A stretch of DNA of 64,000 nt from Heliocidaris erythrogramma (taxonomy: Eukaryota > Echinodermata > Echinoidea > Camarodonta > Echinometridae). A program made the position numbers and the translations under genes. Positions 10,074 to 21,130 of this stretch are shown here, one piece after another. The notes under the pieces are model-generated. The model was not told where the DNA came from. It saw nothing but the letters and a program-made list of their open reading frames with translations, and did no database searches. Every line of letters begins with the position of its first letter. Within the stretch, counting starts at the first letter, position 1. The stretch lies in contig CM046859.1 of NCBI GenBank assembly GCA_025617745.1, positions 28,137,371 to 28,201,370 on the forward strand. The letters are read 5' to 3'.

Positions 10074-11542
10074 TGGTGGCAGCGGCGAGAACAATACCAT
10101 GCTATCAGAAGATCGGACATCATCTACCTTGCCGCAATTTTCATTGACTTGGACCGAAAAGTGAGTACTTTGTTATGTAAGTTGGTCGTCGGCAATCGTT
10201 TGCCAACATTCATGTTCCGACACTGCATCACTACCTATCACCTGCATTCCCCGGGTACGAGCCCCTGCGCCTCCGCTAATGCTGATACATCCATGGTAGT
10301 AGAACTGTCTGCCCCGCAGAGTGTGAATGTAGCACTAGCACTGATCGCTACACACAACGGACCGAGCGAGCAGATGCACCGCCAGTGATGACTGGAACAG
10401 CGCCCAGTTTTCGGATCTGTCATCAGCGCAGACAGGACCAGCTACCACCGCAGCTAGATCTATCTCCACAGCAGCTGGCAGCTAGACATCGACGTAGACC
10501 TCTAGTCTAAATCTACCACTACTTTACAAGCATTGCCTTGAATTTTGTATTTTGGAGTCCAGTCAGGAGCACCGAGGTTTGGACAAGATCTTCGATCCAA
10601 CGACAACGCTTCAAGTTCAACGCTCAAACTCATCATATCGCATCGACAACGGGACCGAGCCATTCCCATTTCCAGCTCTCATTGCCTTCGCCGTGCGATA
10701 TTGACATCGTCGTCAACTAAGCAAATTTATATCTTCAAGGAACTTTTGAAGTGACTCAGGACACAAGATATTAACTAGGCTAAGTGAAAGAAAGACAAAA
10801 CTCAATCTTTATTAATCTGGACTATTGTAAAACGATAGAACGGCTATGTGGACAGAAAGCAGCTATAGATAATGACCACAATATATTTGTGAATGCTTTT
10901 ATATGTTGAGTTTTGTGGCTAGACCTATGCTTATATGCAAATCAGTAAATTTGTTGAAAATTAATGTGTATTTAACAGTGTTCCTCAGTCTACTCTTAGA
11001 TTTTTTAGCTAAATTCCTGGATCTAGCCTACATTTGATAGACATGATAGAACAGAAGTGTAGATCTCATTCAATAGCAATGGAACAAAGCCTAAGGTAGA
11101 TATAAATCTAACATATGCTGTACCTAGTTCAGGCCTAAGAGAAGGACCATTTGTGTATCAGAACCAGTCCAGTTATAACCCGTCTACATATTGTTGTGGA
11201 CCTATATTGTGCAGGTTGTAGAGCTTATAAATCCTATTGCACTAATATTTACATGTAGATCTGACCCAAGGACCCATAAGCATATGAGTAATAGTCATAG
11301 TGCGGTATACACACATTGACAGTGTCTGATTGTAATCAGCTTTCAAGTAATTCCAGTGTTTGTACGTTACATAGATCTACACCTATATACTGCTAATACT
11401 TGGACACATTTTTTTTCCTGGCCTTTGTGGCTCATTGATTCCTATCTTCGGTGAGACCTTCTTTTACGTATTGTGCACTGGCATAGGTTACAGCGAAGAC
11501 GGACTGACTTTGTTAGGCCTACCAAGTTACTACGCAACACAT

Positions 11543-14500
11543 ATGGCGCGTCTACCTGAAATGAACTGGCAGATGCCAGACCTGGCAAGTGGATTCTCTC
11601 TCTTCAAGCAGCGCATGGAGCTATGCTTGAAAGATTTAGATATCACAAATGAAGTGAAGATAGCAACGAAGATAAAGATTGCTTTAGGTGTAGAAGGTTT
11701 GCGACGCCTCAATGCTTCTGGTCTTAGTATCGCAGACCAGGATAAACCAGCAAAGATATGGGATTTTTTCGAGAAGCAATTGAAAGTGAATATTAACTTT
11801 CGCATCCACCGCCTTGAACTTATAAGGTATAGGCAGAATCCCGAAGAATCCATCGATGATTTTGTGACCCGTTGTAGGGACAAAAGCCGCCAATGCAATT
11901 TCACAGATGCAGAACTTAACGAGCGTATAATCGAACTGGTCATTGCGTCTACGCATTTTGATGGTTTTCAGCGTGAGTTGTTGCAGAAACCTGCCGGCTA
12001 CCCCCTTGCAGATGTGGTCACACTAGGAAGGCAGTATGAGGCCATTGCTGCTGGCAAGCAGTGTCTAGCAGACCTCTCCCCAGTGTCAAACATTGATGCA
12101 TTCCGTAGGAAACCACAGGGACCTCATAAAGATGGCAGACCCAAGTTGAGTGATCGCAAACAATGCGGTAATTGCGGACTGCATCATCCTCCCAGGAAAT
12201 GCCCTGCATACCATGACATCTGCAAAAATTGTGGGAAGAAGGGGCATTGGGCCAAGTGCTGCAGGTCAAAGTCAGATCGAAGACGTGGACCAAGACAAGA
12301 GAAGGTTGACACTTCACCTGTAGAAGTGGATGAACAACCAACTACCCAAGAAGAGGATTGTTTCCCTCAGTACTTCAGCTCGATAGTGATTTCGAGCATG
12401 GACACCAAGGACAAAGAAGAAAGTAAGGAAGCTTTTGCAGTGATAGATATCGCTTGTCCATCCAAAGCCGGACAGCATCACCTGAATGTGAAGATAGATA
12501 CTGGAGCTGGTGGCAATACGCTCCCTCTCCGCATTGTAAACAGGATGTACCCCAGTGGCCAGTGGCGCTCTATTGTGAGGCCGAGACGTGTCCAGCTCAT
12601 GGCCTATGGTGAAACGCCTATCCCTTGTATCGGGTCTATTGATCTCATGTGCCGACATGGGGATTCAGCATGGACTAAACGGGAATTCTTTGTCGTCGAT
12701 GTAACAGGCCCTGCAATACTAGGCCTTTCAAGCTGCAAGGCCCTTAAGCTGGTCACTCTTCACACAGTGAAACAATGTGCTGAAGCACCTGTAGCAGCTC
12801 CAGGTCAGACACAAGCCATACGGACAGTAGGTGACCTTATTTCACGATGGCCTGGCCAATTCGACCGCATAGGTAACTTCCGAGACCCAGCCACCCTTCT
12901 GCTGAAGGAAGATGCCACTCCGCACATAGATGCCCCTCGAAAGTGTAGCATTCATATCAAAGACAAATTGAAAGCCGAACTTGATAAGATGGAGGGTCAA
13001 GGTGTGATTCGTAAGGTAACGCATCACACTGATTGGTGTAGCTCCATCACTACATCGGTGAAGAAGGATGGATCGATTCGGGTGTGTTTGGACCCAAAGC
13101 GCCTGAATGAAAGTCTCAAGCGGTGTCCTCACAAAATCCAGACACTAGAAGAGATCAATCCATCGTTTGCGAATGGGAAGTACTTCACTAAATTAGATGC
13201 AAAATCGGGCTATTGGTCTGTGCACCTGAGTGAAGAATCGCAAGAACTGACTACCTTTCGTACTCCCTTCGGGAGATATTGTTTTCTTCGTCTTCCATTT
13301 GGTCTCTCCACAAGCCAGGATCTATTCCAACAGCGAATGGACGACATAATAGGGCAAACCCCAGGATGTGTTTGCATAGCGGACGATATAGTCGTCATGG
13401 GCAGAACGGAAGAAGAGCATGACCTGAACCTCGCAAAGTTGTTTGAGGTAGCCTCTCAGGAGGGACTAGTCTTCAACAGCAGCAAATGTGTAGTGAAAGC
13501 GAACTCAATCAACTTCTTTGGGACGATTTACTCAGATGAAGGAATCAGTCCAGATCCCTGCAAGGTGGAAGATATCCACACAATGCCCACCCCTCAGGAC
13601 AAGGAGGACCTTCAGAGGTTTCTAGGCATGATGAACTTCCTATCACCCTACATCCCAAACTATGCAGATCAAGCCGCTATTATGAGGGATCTCATGAAAA
13701 AAGATGTCCCATTTGTGTGGCAGGAGGATCACCAGGAAGCATACTGCCAACTGAAAAAAGCTATCCAGCAGGACAGCTTGTTGAAGTACTACAATCCAGA
13801 GTTACCTGTCACCCTAGAGGTGGACGCATCATCAAAAGGTTTGGGAGCCTGCCTCTCACAGCAAGGGAGGCCTGTGGCATACGCTTCGAAAAGTCTCTCG
13901 CCCTGCCAAGCCCAGTACTCAAACATTGAGAGGGAGACACTGGCTCTCGTTTTCGGGATTACCCGATTTCACACTTATCTCTTTGGGAGAGATTTCAAGA
14001 TATTGACTGACCACAAACCACTTGTGACAATATGCAACAAGCCACTCACAAGTGCTCCACCCAGGCTACAGAGGCTTTTAGTGAAGATTCAAGGGTACAA
14101 CTTCACAATTGAACACCGGCCAGGAACAGAGATGATTATCCCTGACACACTCAGTAGGCTGCCCAATCCAAAGAAGACAGAAGACATTCCGCTTGATGTC
14201 CATGTAGAGAGTATACTACTGGATGAGGTCGAGGACTCGCTGGGTATTGATCTGCTCCACTTCGGAAGCCTCAAGCAACAAGCACTACGAAAGGAGACTA
14301 CCAGGGATCCTATCCTACAGCAGGTGAAAGAGTTCACTCATGCTGGTTGGCCTGCAACTATTCAGGAACTTCCAAACGATTTGCGTCCATACTGGCCATT
14401 TCGTGATGAATTAGGCATGTCTGGAGGTGTCCTGTTCAAAGGCAGACAGGTCATCATTCCCCAATCTATGAGGCAAGATATCCTCGAGCAACTGCACAAA

Positions 14501-15583
14501 GGCCATCCAGGCATCGAGAAGATGAGACTCTTAGCACGCCAGTCCGTTTATTGGCCGAACATAAATCGCCAGATTGACGAAAGTGTCAGATTGTGCAACC
14601 AATGCCAGAAAGGAATGCCAGAGCAGAGGAGGGAACCACTTCTTCCCCATGAGATACCTATTACCCCATGGACCAAAGTTGGCATGGATCTGTTCGAGCT
14701 GGATACGGTCCAGTACCTTCTGATAGTGGACTATCACTCGAAGTTCCCTGTCGTACATCGGTTGACCTCCACAACAAGTGCAGGTGTGGTGAATGCCGTT
14801 ACTGGGATCTTTGGCCTTCTGGGATCTCCTACAGAGATCATGTCAGACAACGGCCCACAATTCATTGGTGCGGCTTTTCAGCAAATGTGCAAGGAATGGG
14901 GAATAACACACCAGACTTCCTCACCAAGATACCCACAGTCGAATGGACAAATAGAGCGTACAGTCCAAACTGTGAAAGGGATCATTCGGAAAACACAGGC
15001 ATCTGGAGAAAGTACAGCAGCCGCTCTACTCAATCTACGATGCACTCCAGTGGATGCCCATCTTCCTTCCCCAGCCGAAATGATGTTCGGCCGCCAAGTC
15101 CGGACTCTGCTTCCTGCTAACCTTGATTCCAATACAACGTATCAAGGACACAAAAACCAAGAACGCCTGGAGCAGCGCAGGGAGCGCATGACAACAGACT
15201 ATGATGCGGTTGGAAGTAAGCAGGAACTCCGACCACTCAGAGTAGGACAGAAGGTTCGCTTTCTGGACAAAGAATCCCACACTTGGATTCCAGCGGAGGT
15301 GACAGGCATATGTAATGAGCTGCAGGCCAGGTCATACATAGTCACCACCGCAGATGGCAAACGCCTCAGAAGGAATAGGGTACACCTGAGAGATGTTCCA
15401 CAGATGCCTCGTCTGGCTGAGCCAACTGGAAATGCGCGCCCTTACACGCCTGCACCAATAGACAGAAACATTGCAGACGGACTTGACCATGACCAATTAC
15501 TAGACCACCAGACAGAATCCAGAAAAGATTCTTATAGAACGCGTTCTGGACGCATCAGCAAAAAACCTGTTCGTTATTGTTAA
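11543..15583 (+). CDS. Gag-Pol polyprotein of the Ty3/Gypsy element
   Basis: One frame encodes Gag and Pol. It is open from 11435, but the better start is MARLPEMNW at 11543. Counting from 11435: Gag helical region about residues 40-230; two zinc knuckles about 243-277, ending in the CCHC form CKNCGKKGHWAKC; retropepsin DTGAGG about 355; reverse transcriptase with FTKLDAKSGYW about 584 and IADDIV about 648; RNase H LEVDASSKGLG about 794; integrase HHCC zinc region about 1020-1060; and the DDE core with MDLFELD about 1083, SDNGPQF about 1136 and NGQIER about 1168. It copies element RNA into DNA and inserts it. The frame appears intact and no ribosomal shift is needed. Confidence 0.92.
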   Translation: MARLPEMNWQMPDLASGFSLFKQRMELCLKDLDITNEVKIATKIKIALGVEGLRRLNASGLSIADQDKPAKIWDFFEKQLKVNINFRIHRLELIRYRQNPEESIDDFVTRCRDKSRQCNFTDAELNERIIELVIASTHFDGFQRELLQKPAGYPLADVVTLGRQYEAIAAGKQCLADLSPVSNIDAFRRKPQGPHKDGRPKLSDRKQCGNCGLHHPPRKCPAYHDICKNCGKKGHWAKCCRSKSDRRRGPRQEKVDTSPVEVDEQPTTQEEDCFPQYFSSIVISSMDTKDKEESKEAFAVIDIACPSKAGQHHLNVKIDTGAGGNTLPLRIVNRMYPSGQWRSIVRPRRVQLMAYGETPIPCIGSIDLMCRHGDSAWTKREFFVVDVTGPAILGLSSCKALKLVTLHTVKQCAEAPVAAPGQTQAIRTVGDLISRWPGQFDRIGNFRDPATLLLKEDATPHIDAPRKCSIHIKDKLKAELDKMEGQGVIRKVTHHTDWCSSITTSVKKDGSIRVCLDPKRLNESLKRCPHKIQTLEEINPSFANGKYFTKLDAKSGYWSVHLSEESQELTTFRTPFGRYCFLRLPFGLSTSQDLFQQRMDDIIGQTPGCVCIADDIVVMGRTEEEHDLNLAKLFEVASQEGLVFNSSKCVVKANSINFFGTIYSDEGISPDPCKVEDIHTMPTPQDKEDLQRFLGMMNFLSPYIPNYADQAAIMRDLMKKDVPFVWQEDHQEAYCQLKKAIQQDSLLKYYNPELPVTLEVDASSKGLGACLSQQGRPVAYASKSLSPCQAQYSNIERETLALVFGITRFHTYLFGRDFKILTDHKPLVTICNKPLTSAPPRLQRLLVKIQGYNFTIEHRPGTEMIIPDTLSRLPNPKKTEDIPLDVHVESILLDEVEDSLGIDLLHFGSLKQQALRKETTRDPILQQVKEFTHAGWPATIQELPNDLRPYWPFRDELGMSGGVLFKGRQVIIPQSMRQDILEQLHKGHPGIEKMRLLARQSVYWPNINRQIDESVRLCNQCQKGMPEQRREPLLPHEIPITPWTKVGMDLFELDTVQYLLIVDYHSKFPVVHRLTSTTSAGVVNAVTGIFGLLGSPTEIMSDNGPQFIGAAFQQMCKEWGITHQTSSPRYPQSNGQIERTVQTVKGIIRKTQASGESTAAALLNLRCTPVDAHLPSPAEMMFGRQVRTLLPANLDSNTTYQGHKNQERLEQRRERMTTDYDAVGSKQELRPLRVGQKVRFLDKESHTWIPAEVTGICNELQARSYIVTTADGKRLRRNRVHLRDVPQMPRLAEPTGNARPYTPAPIDRNIADGLDHDQLLDHQTESRKDSYRTRSGRISKKPVRYC

Positions 15584-16512
15584 GCACTCTCAAAACGATT
15601 TGAAATAAGCATTAAGACACAAGACGTGACTGACTTCTTTAGATGTTACAAGTATTTCGGCATACAGTTTGAATATCAATATCTATACGTTTGTATAATA
15701 GTTGAGAAATCAATTTACAAATTCTCACCAACAGCAATAACAAAAAAAAAAAAAAAAAAAAATAAAAAAAAAAAAAAGACAGAAAGAAGAAAAAGACAGA
15801 AATAACATATATGAAATAAAATGGCATGCAATGGTGCCTATAGTACGAAATGTGACCAAGGGTAGCTTTATGTTAGATAATAAAGCAATATTGCTTGGCT
15901 ATTACAGTTTTTTGTGTTCAGTTTTTATAAATGTTTTTTTTTAAGAATATGAGAAAATGTTGACATACAGTATGTCATACAGTTGTTACAGGGTTATTGT
16001 TACAGTAAAGTTCGAACAATTTTGAGACAGTGTTATGATCGCAAACTACATATACTCTGTAGTGTTGTTTGGTAGTAAGAAAACATGCATGTATTGTTGA
16101 TTTCCACAAGGCTCAATATGGTTTACTGACTAGTTAGTAAGGAATTGGAAATGATCAGTACAGAAGAAGCCAGTATAAATCATACTCTGTATTTGCTGAT
16201 AGGCCTGTGTATACGTTTATTGGAGAATGGTCCACATACATTAATGGTTTTATACAGGCATGCAATTACTCATGGAAAAAAGAGAGGAATACCCTACAAA
16301 GTTATCTTTTAAAATTGCACTGTTTCTTGTGAAAGTAAACATACAGTTTCATTGACTGCTACTTGAATTGACAAGTAGCCTAGTACCTGTTAAAGTTTTA
16401 AGGTTTTGATGTTTGCAAAATGTTTTATCATGTGTTTGGAGTTTCAAAATCCTCTGTTCGATTGCTGTAAGACTCCATCATTAATCATTTAAAAAAAATA
16501 TTGTGAGGGAGA

Positions 16513-16684
16513 TGTTGTAGATGTTGTTGGAACTACATTAACATGATATCATACATGTAATTATGCAACGAGCTCGGCGGAGGGATATACAATAAAAGAG
16601 CTATTCTAAGATGGCTACCAATTAGTAATCACACTCACTGCTTCAAGGTGTCATTAATACCGAGTCATACCACATATTACAACA
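16513..16684 (+). repeat. 3' LTR of Ty3/Gypsy element
   Basis: 172 bp, same sequence as 9902-10073, preceded by the polypurine tract at 16505-16512 and followed by AGACC. Confidence 0.9.
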
Positions 16685-16895
16685 AGACCAATCAAGCAAA
16701 CCATAGATGATGACGCTGGCAAGTTATTAAGTAGCTACTTTTTAGCCCTGATTGCGAGGCTAAATAGGATTTCAAGAAGAGGTGTATATACCAGCAAGTT
16801 TTGTACTATTTTATAACCAAAAACAAATCAAGTCCACTGCTCCACTGGTGTTTCATTTCACATGGCATATAGGCATATATACAAAAATGCACACT

Positions 16896-18890
16896 TTAAA
16901 TATTATTTAACGACGGCTTAAATTTACTAATAAAGTATTCTTCTTTAACTAATCGCTTAATTTTATCACTATCCATTACCTTATAAAACGGGGTAATTAA
17001 AAAACATGGTTCAATTCCATGTGCACACATGCTTATGTGTTCACTCAATTGTATCTGTCTATATTCTTTACAGCGTATTTGTTGTCTATGTACTCTAACC
17101 CTATTGCGGAGAGTGTCCCCTGTTTCGCCAATATATTGTTTCTTACATCCCTGGCAAGTAATACAATAAATAAGATTCTTTGTATTACATGTGAAAGGAT
17201 ATCTTATAACAAACTTTGAGTTACTGTGTTCAAAAGATACTGTGTCTGTAATATTTAAGTACAAGCAAGTTTTACAACGTTTGTCTCCACATTGATTTAC
17301 TCCACCACTCTTAATTTTCCTTGTAGAAAACGATGCTTTGGTTAAGATTTGCTTCAAATTAGGGCTTTGCCGTTTACTTGATAGAAGTTTCACATTTACG
17401 AAGGTATCTTTTAGTATCTTGTCATTCTTTAATATTGAAAATGAATCATTAGTTATTTTAAATATGTTCCTATTATTATTGGGATTATGTGTATGAATAA
17501 AAGGTATAACATTCTCCTCCTGTTTTTCTTTTGGTGACATCAACTCTTCTTTTGTTAATTTCTGTGCTTTTGAAATGCCATTCTCAATAATATCCCTAGG
17601 GTATTTTCTAGCAAGTAACATATACTTTAATTCATTTAATCGTATTTCTTGAGTTTCCTTCTCAGAAACGATAGTACAAATACGTCTAGCTAGATTGTAT
17701 GGAACATTATTTTTACATTGTTTGGATTTAAAGTGTAAGTACTGGTGAGTGTCTGTTACTTTATAAAAAATGTCAGTTTTCAATAATGAGCCTTCATTTA
17801 AAACTGTTATATCTAAAAAGTTTATTGATTTTTCACTAACGTTCCATTTAAATGAAATTGCCGAATGTAGTTTCATCAAAATATCATGTAATACAGACAC
17901 GTTACCAAAATCCTTTCTCCAAATAATAAAGCAATCATCTAAATATCTTAGCCAATTATTTTGAAAGTAATTCTTGACCTCTACATTAAAATGATGTTCA
18001 ATTTCATTATATAACTTTTCTTCTAAATGGCCCATAAATAATGTGGCATATGTTGGGGCCATTTTGGTTCCCATTGCAGTGCCACGATTCTGTATATAAT
18101 ATTCATCATTAAAATGGAAAGTGTTATTCCTCAATATAAACGCAACTGCTTCTAGTATAAATTCAACTGAAAATCGAGAGTCAATCAATTCCGGGTGTTT
18201 GTTCATCCAGTATCTAATACCTTCTAAGCCCGCCTCATGTGGAATATTTGTGTATAGACTATTTACATCATACGTAACAAATATAGAATCACTCATCAAA
18301 TGTACAGGTAATTTCGTTAAGAAATCCAAATCATCCCTAATAAAACTTTTCACTTTAGTTGTTAGGGGTTTCAAAATAACATCTATGAAATTGCTAAAAC
18401 GATGTGTAGGACATGATGGTCCAGCAATAATGGGTCGCATTTTCAGATCTTCAGATGCAGCACACTGAATATATTCTTCTTGGGCCTTTTTTACTTCATT
18501 TTCTATTACCTTACTCTGGTGAATTTTAGGGAGTCCATATAAATTACTTGTTTTAAAATCAAAATTTATTAGAAAATCTATTTCACTTTCTGTAAAGCAC
18601 ATCTTATGTTCATTAATAAGCTTACACATATCTATTTTTATTTTATCATCTATATTACTATTTAATTTCTCATACGTTTCTTGATCTTGTAAATGATCCT
18701 GCATTTTCTTTTCATGAAATTCAGCATCCATTAGCACAAACCCACCCCCTTTATCGACTTGCTTGAATATTATGTTTGATTGTTCTTTTAACCGTTTCAG
18801 ACTTTCTCTCTCTTGAGGGCTAATATTACTCTTCATTTTAGGTTGTGTGTCTTGTTTATTTTCTACAACTTTCTTTAAAAAAATCAACAT
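16896..18890 (-). CDS. Penelope-like reverse transcriptase with GIY-YIG endonuclease
   Basis: This single frame of 664 residues, counted from the ATG at 18890, encodes the replication enzyme of a Penelope-like retroelement. The N-terminal DKG motif (KQVDKGGG) comes first, then reverse-transcriptase motifs YDVNSLYTNIP (A), GTAMGTKMAPTYA (B) and RYLDDCFIIW (C), then FLDI in the thumb. A cysteine-rich linker (CGDKRCKTC) leads to a GIY-YIG nuclease with YCITCQGCKKQYIGETGD and a conserved R. The frame runs on upstream to 19082 through a TA microsatellite, which is unlikely to be coding. Penelope elements use the nuclease to nick the target and prime reverse transcription, often at simple repeats, and TA runs lie on this element's 5' side. 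The frame looks intact, and the element may still be competent or only recently silent. Confidence 0.9.
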   Translation of the reverse strand: MLIFLKKVVENKQDTQPKMKSNISPQERESLKRLKEQSNIIFKQVDKGGGFVLMDAEFHEKKMQDHLQDQETYEKLNSNIDDKIKIDMCKLINEHKMCFTESEIDFLINFDFKTSNLYGLPKIHQSKVIENEVKKAQEEYIQCAASEDLKMRPIIAGPSCPTHRFSNFIDVILKPLTTKVKSFIRDDLDFLTKLPVHLMSDSIFVTYDVNSLYTNIPHEAGLEGIRYWMNKHPELIDSRFSVEFILEAVAFILRNNTFHFNDEYYIQNRGTAMGTKMAPTYATLFMGHLEEKLYNEIEHHFNVEVKNYFQNNWLRYLDDCFIIWRKDFGNVSVLHDILMKLHSAISFKWNVSEKSINFLDITVLNEGSLLKTDIFYKVTDTHQYLHFKSKQCKNNVPYNLARRICTIVSEKETQEIRLNELKYMLLARKYPRDIIENGISKAQKLTKEELMSPKEKQEENVIPFIHTHNPNNNRNIFKITNDSFSILKNDKILKDTFVNVKLLSSKRQSPNLKQILTKASFSTRKIKSGGVNQCGDKRCKTCLYLNITDTVSFEHSNSKFVIRYPFTCNTKNLIYCITCQGCKKQYIGETGDTLRNRVRVHRQQIRCKEYRQIQLSEHISMCAHGIEPCFLITPFYKVMDSDKIKRLVKEEYFISKFKPSLNNI

Positions 18891-18895
18891 ACGTG

Positions 18896-18930
<35 letters not shown>

Positions 18931-19023
18931 AAATAGGAATGAAAAATTCGAATTTTTTCATCGTATACGGACTTTTCATTCCTATTTTGTCTATAACTTT
19001 GCAAGTCCGAAGCAGAACTATAT

Positions 19024-19056
<33 letters not shown>

Positions 19057-19145
19057 ACAAGTAGAACACAGTAGAAATGCATTGATTGCCAACAGAAAAT
19101 TTATTAAATGCGAATTTTCGGGGGCCTCCCCCTTCTTCAGGGATA
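18891..19145 (-). mobile_element. Penelope-like 5' region with hairpin and TA runs
   Basis: It carries two TA microsatellites (about 18897-18925 and 19028-19056) flanking a hairpin with arms 'gacaaaataggaatgaaa' and complement, then 'ccgaagcagaact'. That last motif recurs next to another TA run at 22833-22865. A hammerhead-like core follows at 19116-19140. Confidence 0.55.
19116..19140 (-). ncRNA. Hammerhead-ribozyme-like core
   Basis: On the minus strand CTGAAGA is followed by an A, a five-pair GGGGG/CCCCC stem with an AGG loop, then GAAA. This is the order CUGANGA - stem II - GAAA of a hammerhead ribozyme. Penelope-like elements are known to carry hammerheads in their terminal repeats. Stems I and III were not convincingly closed by eye, so activity is uncertain. 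Confidence 0.4.
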
Positions 19146-19561
19146 TAAACTAACAATGCAAGATTATACAAATAATAACAAAGATGTTGTTTATTATAAG
19201 CAAAGGCAATCTCAGCGTGGTCATGACAACCATTAAGGTGCGCAGGTGATACTAAGCATTTTGGCGTAAAGTTTGATAACAGCGTTCGTTGGTTAACCGC
19301 ATAAAAGAGCATTATGACGCAATATTATTGACGTCATAATAAAGTCAAGCTGAGATAGCGTAAGCTGCACAGAGAGTGAGGTTAAATAATATACACCTCA
19401 AAGTTTGAGAGTATCAAAAATAAACTTTCCAAATAATAGCTGCAGGAGCATGTCACTGAGAGATATACAGTGCGTCCAAGAAAAAAAACAAAACCTTAAA
19501 AAAAGGACTACTGTACTACTACCAAACTATATGTGCTCTGTATCTTTTTCACACAAAACAG

Positions 19562-20165
19562 AAGTATTAAAGGAGAATAAAACCCTGGGGATAAATCAAT
19601 TTTAATGAAAATAGAGCATAGCGAGAAGCAATTTAGAAAAAGTTCCGTCAAACTCGGTTACGAAATGAGAAAGTTATGCAAATTTTGAAAAGGCTCAATT
19701 TTACCTTCTATGGCGATCCTCAAATTGGCAATATTGCTTCAAGTGACAGGTTTAGTAGTACAACTCTCCATATGCTTTGTACACCAAATTTCATATTTCC
19801 CCATTATCTCTCAAGGTGCAGCTTGTCTCCTCAGCTCAAGAGATACCATGGGAAAATGTATTTGACACAACATAGTTGAGTTCACAAAAAGACAAGTAGC
19901 ATCTTTAGAGACAATGGAGAAAATATGAAATTTTGTGTACAAATCATATTGAAAGTTGTACTACTATACCTGCCATTTTGAAGCAACATTGCCAATTTGA
20001 CGATCGCCATAGAAAGTAAATTGAGACTTTTCAAACTTTCATAACTTTTTCATTTCGTAACCGATTTTGATGGAACTTTTTTTTAATTGCTTCTCTCTAT
20101 CCTCTCTTTTCATTAAAATGGATATTTCCCCAGGGTTTCAGCTTTTAAAGGATACATTTATAGCG
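19562..20165. mobile_element. Inverted-repeat MITE with ~245-bp arms
   Basis: The left arm (about 19565-19805) and right arm (about 19905-20160) are complementary over most of their length, for example 'ggttacgaaatgagaaagttatg' against its near-complement, and 'ctatggcgatc' against 'gatcgccatag'. The outer ends carry 'aaccctgggg' and 'ccccagggttt'. No protein is encoded. Confidence 0.7.
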
Positions 20166-20872
20166 TCTATCCGTATATGCTGTACCAGGCAGCATTGTTT
20201 AGAAAATGACATGTAAAAAGTAAATGGTACTTTACATTTTTATCAATCGGAAAAGTATGGTGTAAAGGTCACATAAGTCATAAAGCTTATGATTATGGCA
20301 ATTTTCCCCCTCAGCCGTCAAGGTATCACCTGAAAGCACAATACTTCTTGTCATAGTGCACAGTGTGGTCACAACAATCGCGTGTTTCAGCGTTTTGTTT
20401 TTTTCTGAGACTCACTGTACAGTAAAGGGATCTAGTTCAATTATAATGAAATGTTGCTTAATTAGAATAAGTGCAAGATTATTTTTGTTTCTGGGAAATC
20501 GAAAGAAGTGCAGATTGGGTGTTTTGTGGGGTTTGTTTGAACAATTTATAGCAGAGCACTACAACTTCGACCTGCTAGCCATTGTTTTGCACGGAATGTC
20601 AACGTAGTCGCGGGAAAGTTTACATACCCAACGGCAACGCTGTTGGGCGCCCTTGCACATGAATGGCCACTTCCGTTTCATAATAGTAGGGGGAGTGTCC
20701 TATCTTCCTTTTTAAGATCTTTGATGTATGTATATAGTTTTTAAAAAAAGTTTCAAAAATTAAAATTAAAAATATACCACAGTGCGTTCGGAGAAAACAT
20801 AACCGTATAAAAGATCAAAGATCTATTTTAAATTTACATAGCGTTGAGTGAAGGTTTAAATTTATTAATAAA

Positions 20873-20933
20873 ATATACACACACACACACTAACACACAC
20901 ACACATACATAATTTATATATATATATATATAT
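20873..20933. repeat. CA and TA microsatellites
   Basis: A broken (AC)n run is followed by (TA)n. Nothing genic is nearby. Confidence 0.7.
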
Positions 20934-21130
20934 AAAACCCTCAAAAAAAGTTTGGAAACTCAAGTTCAATCGATTATAGCTCTCTTGTCATGGCATAATC
21001 ATCGCTTTGTTTAGTATCAATAGAAAGTGTGCTTATTCTTCATTAAATGATACCATATTTAAAGAAATTAAAGTAACAGATCAGTGAAGCTTCGAGCAAA
21101 ATATGATAAGAAATAAAAAGTTATGAATTG

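Larger units (their letters stand above)
9902..16684 (+). mobile_element. Whole-looking Ty3/Gypsy LTR retrotransposon
   Basis: The 6.78-kb element has identical 172-bp LTRs, a 5-bp target duplication (AGACC), a leader of about 1.4 kb, one long gag-pol reading frame, a 0.9-kb 3' untranslated region and a purine tract (gagggaga) next to the 3' LTR. No envelope-like frame is present. Domain order protease, reverse transcriptase, RNase H, integrase identifies Ty3/Gypsy (Metaviridae). The short LTRs, single frame and C-terminal TRSGR...P motif suggest the Mag/SURL side of the family, which is inference. It looks whole and young. Confidence 0.9.

Noticed and set aside
15584-16512. Envelope gene between pol and the 3' LTR of the Ty3/Gypsy element
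   Set aside because: No frame of useful length is present, and the stretch is AT-rich untranslated DNA.
18891-19082. N-terminal extension of the Penelope-like protein
   Set aside because: It translates TA microsatellites into Tyr-Ile repeats, so the ATG at 18890 is a more plausible start.
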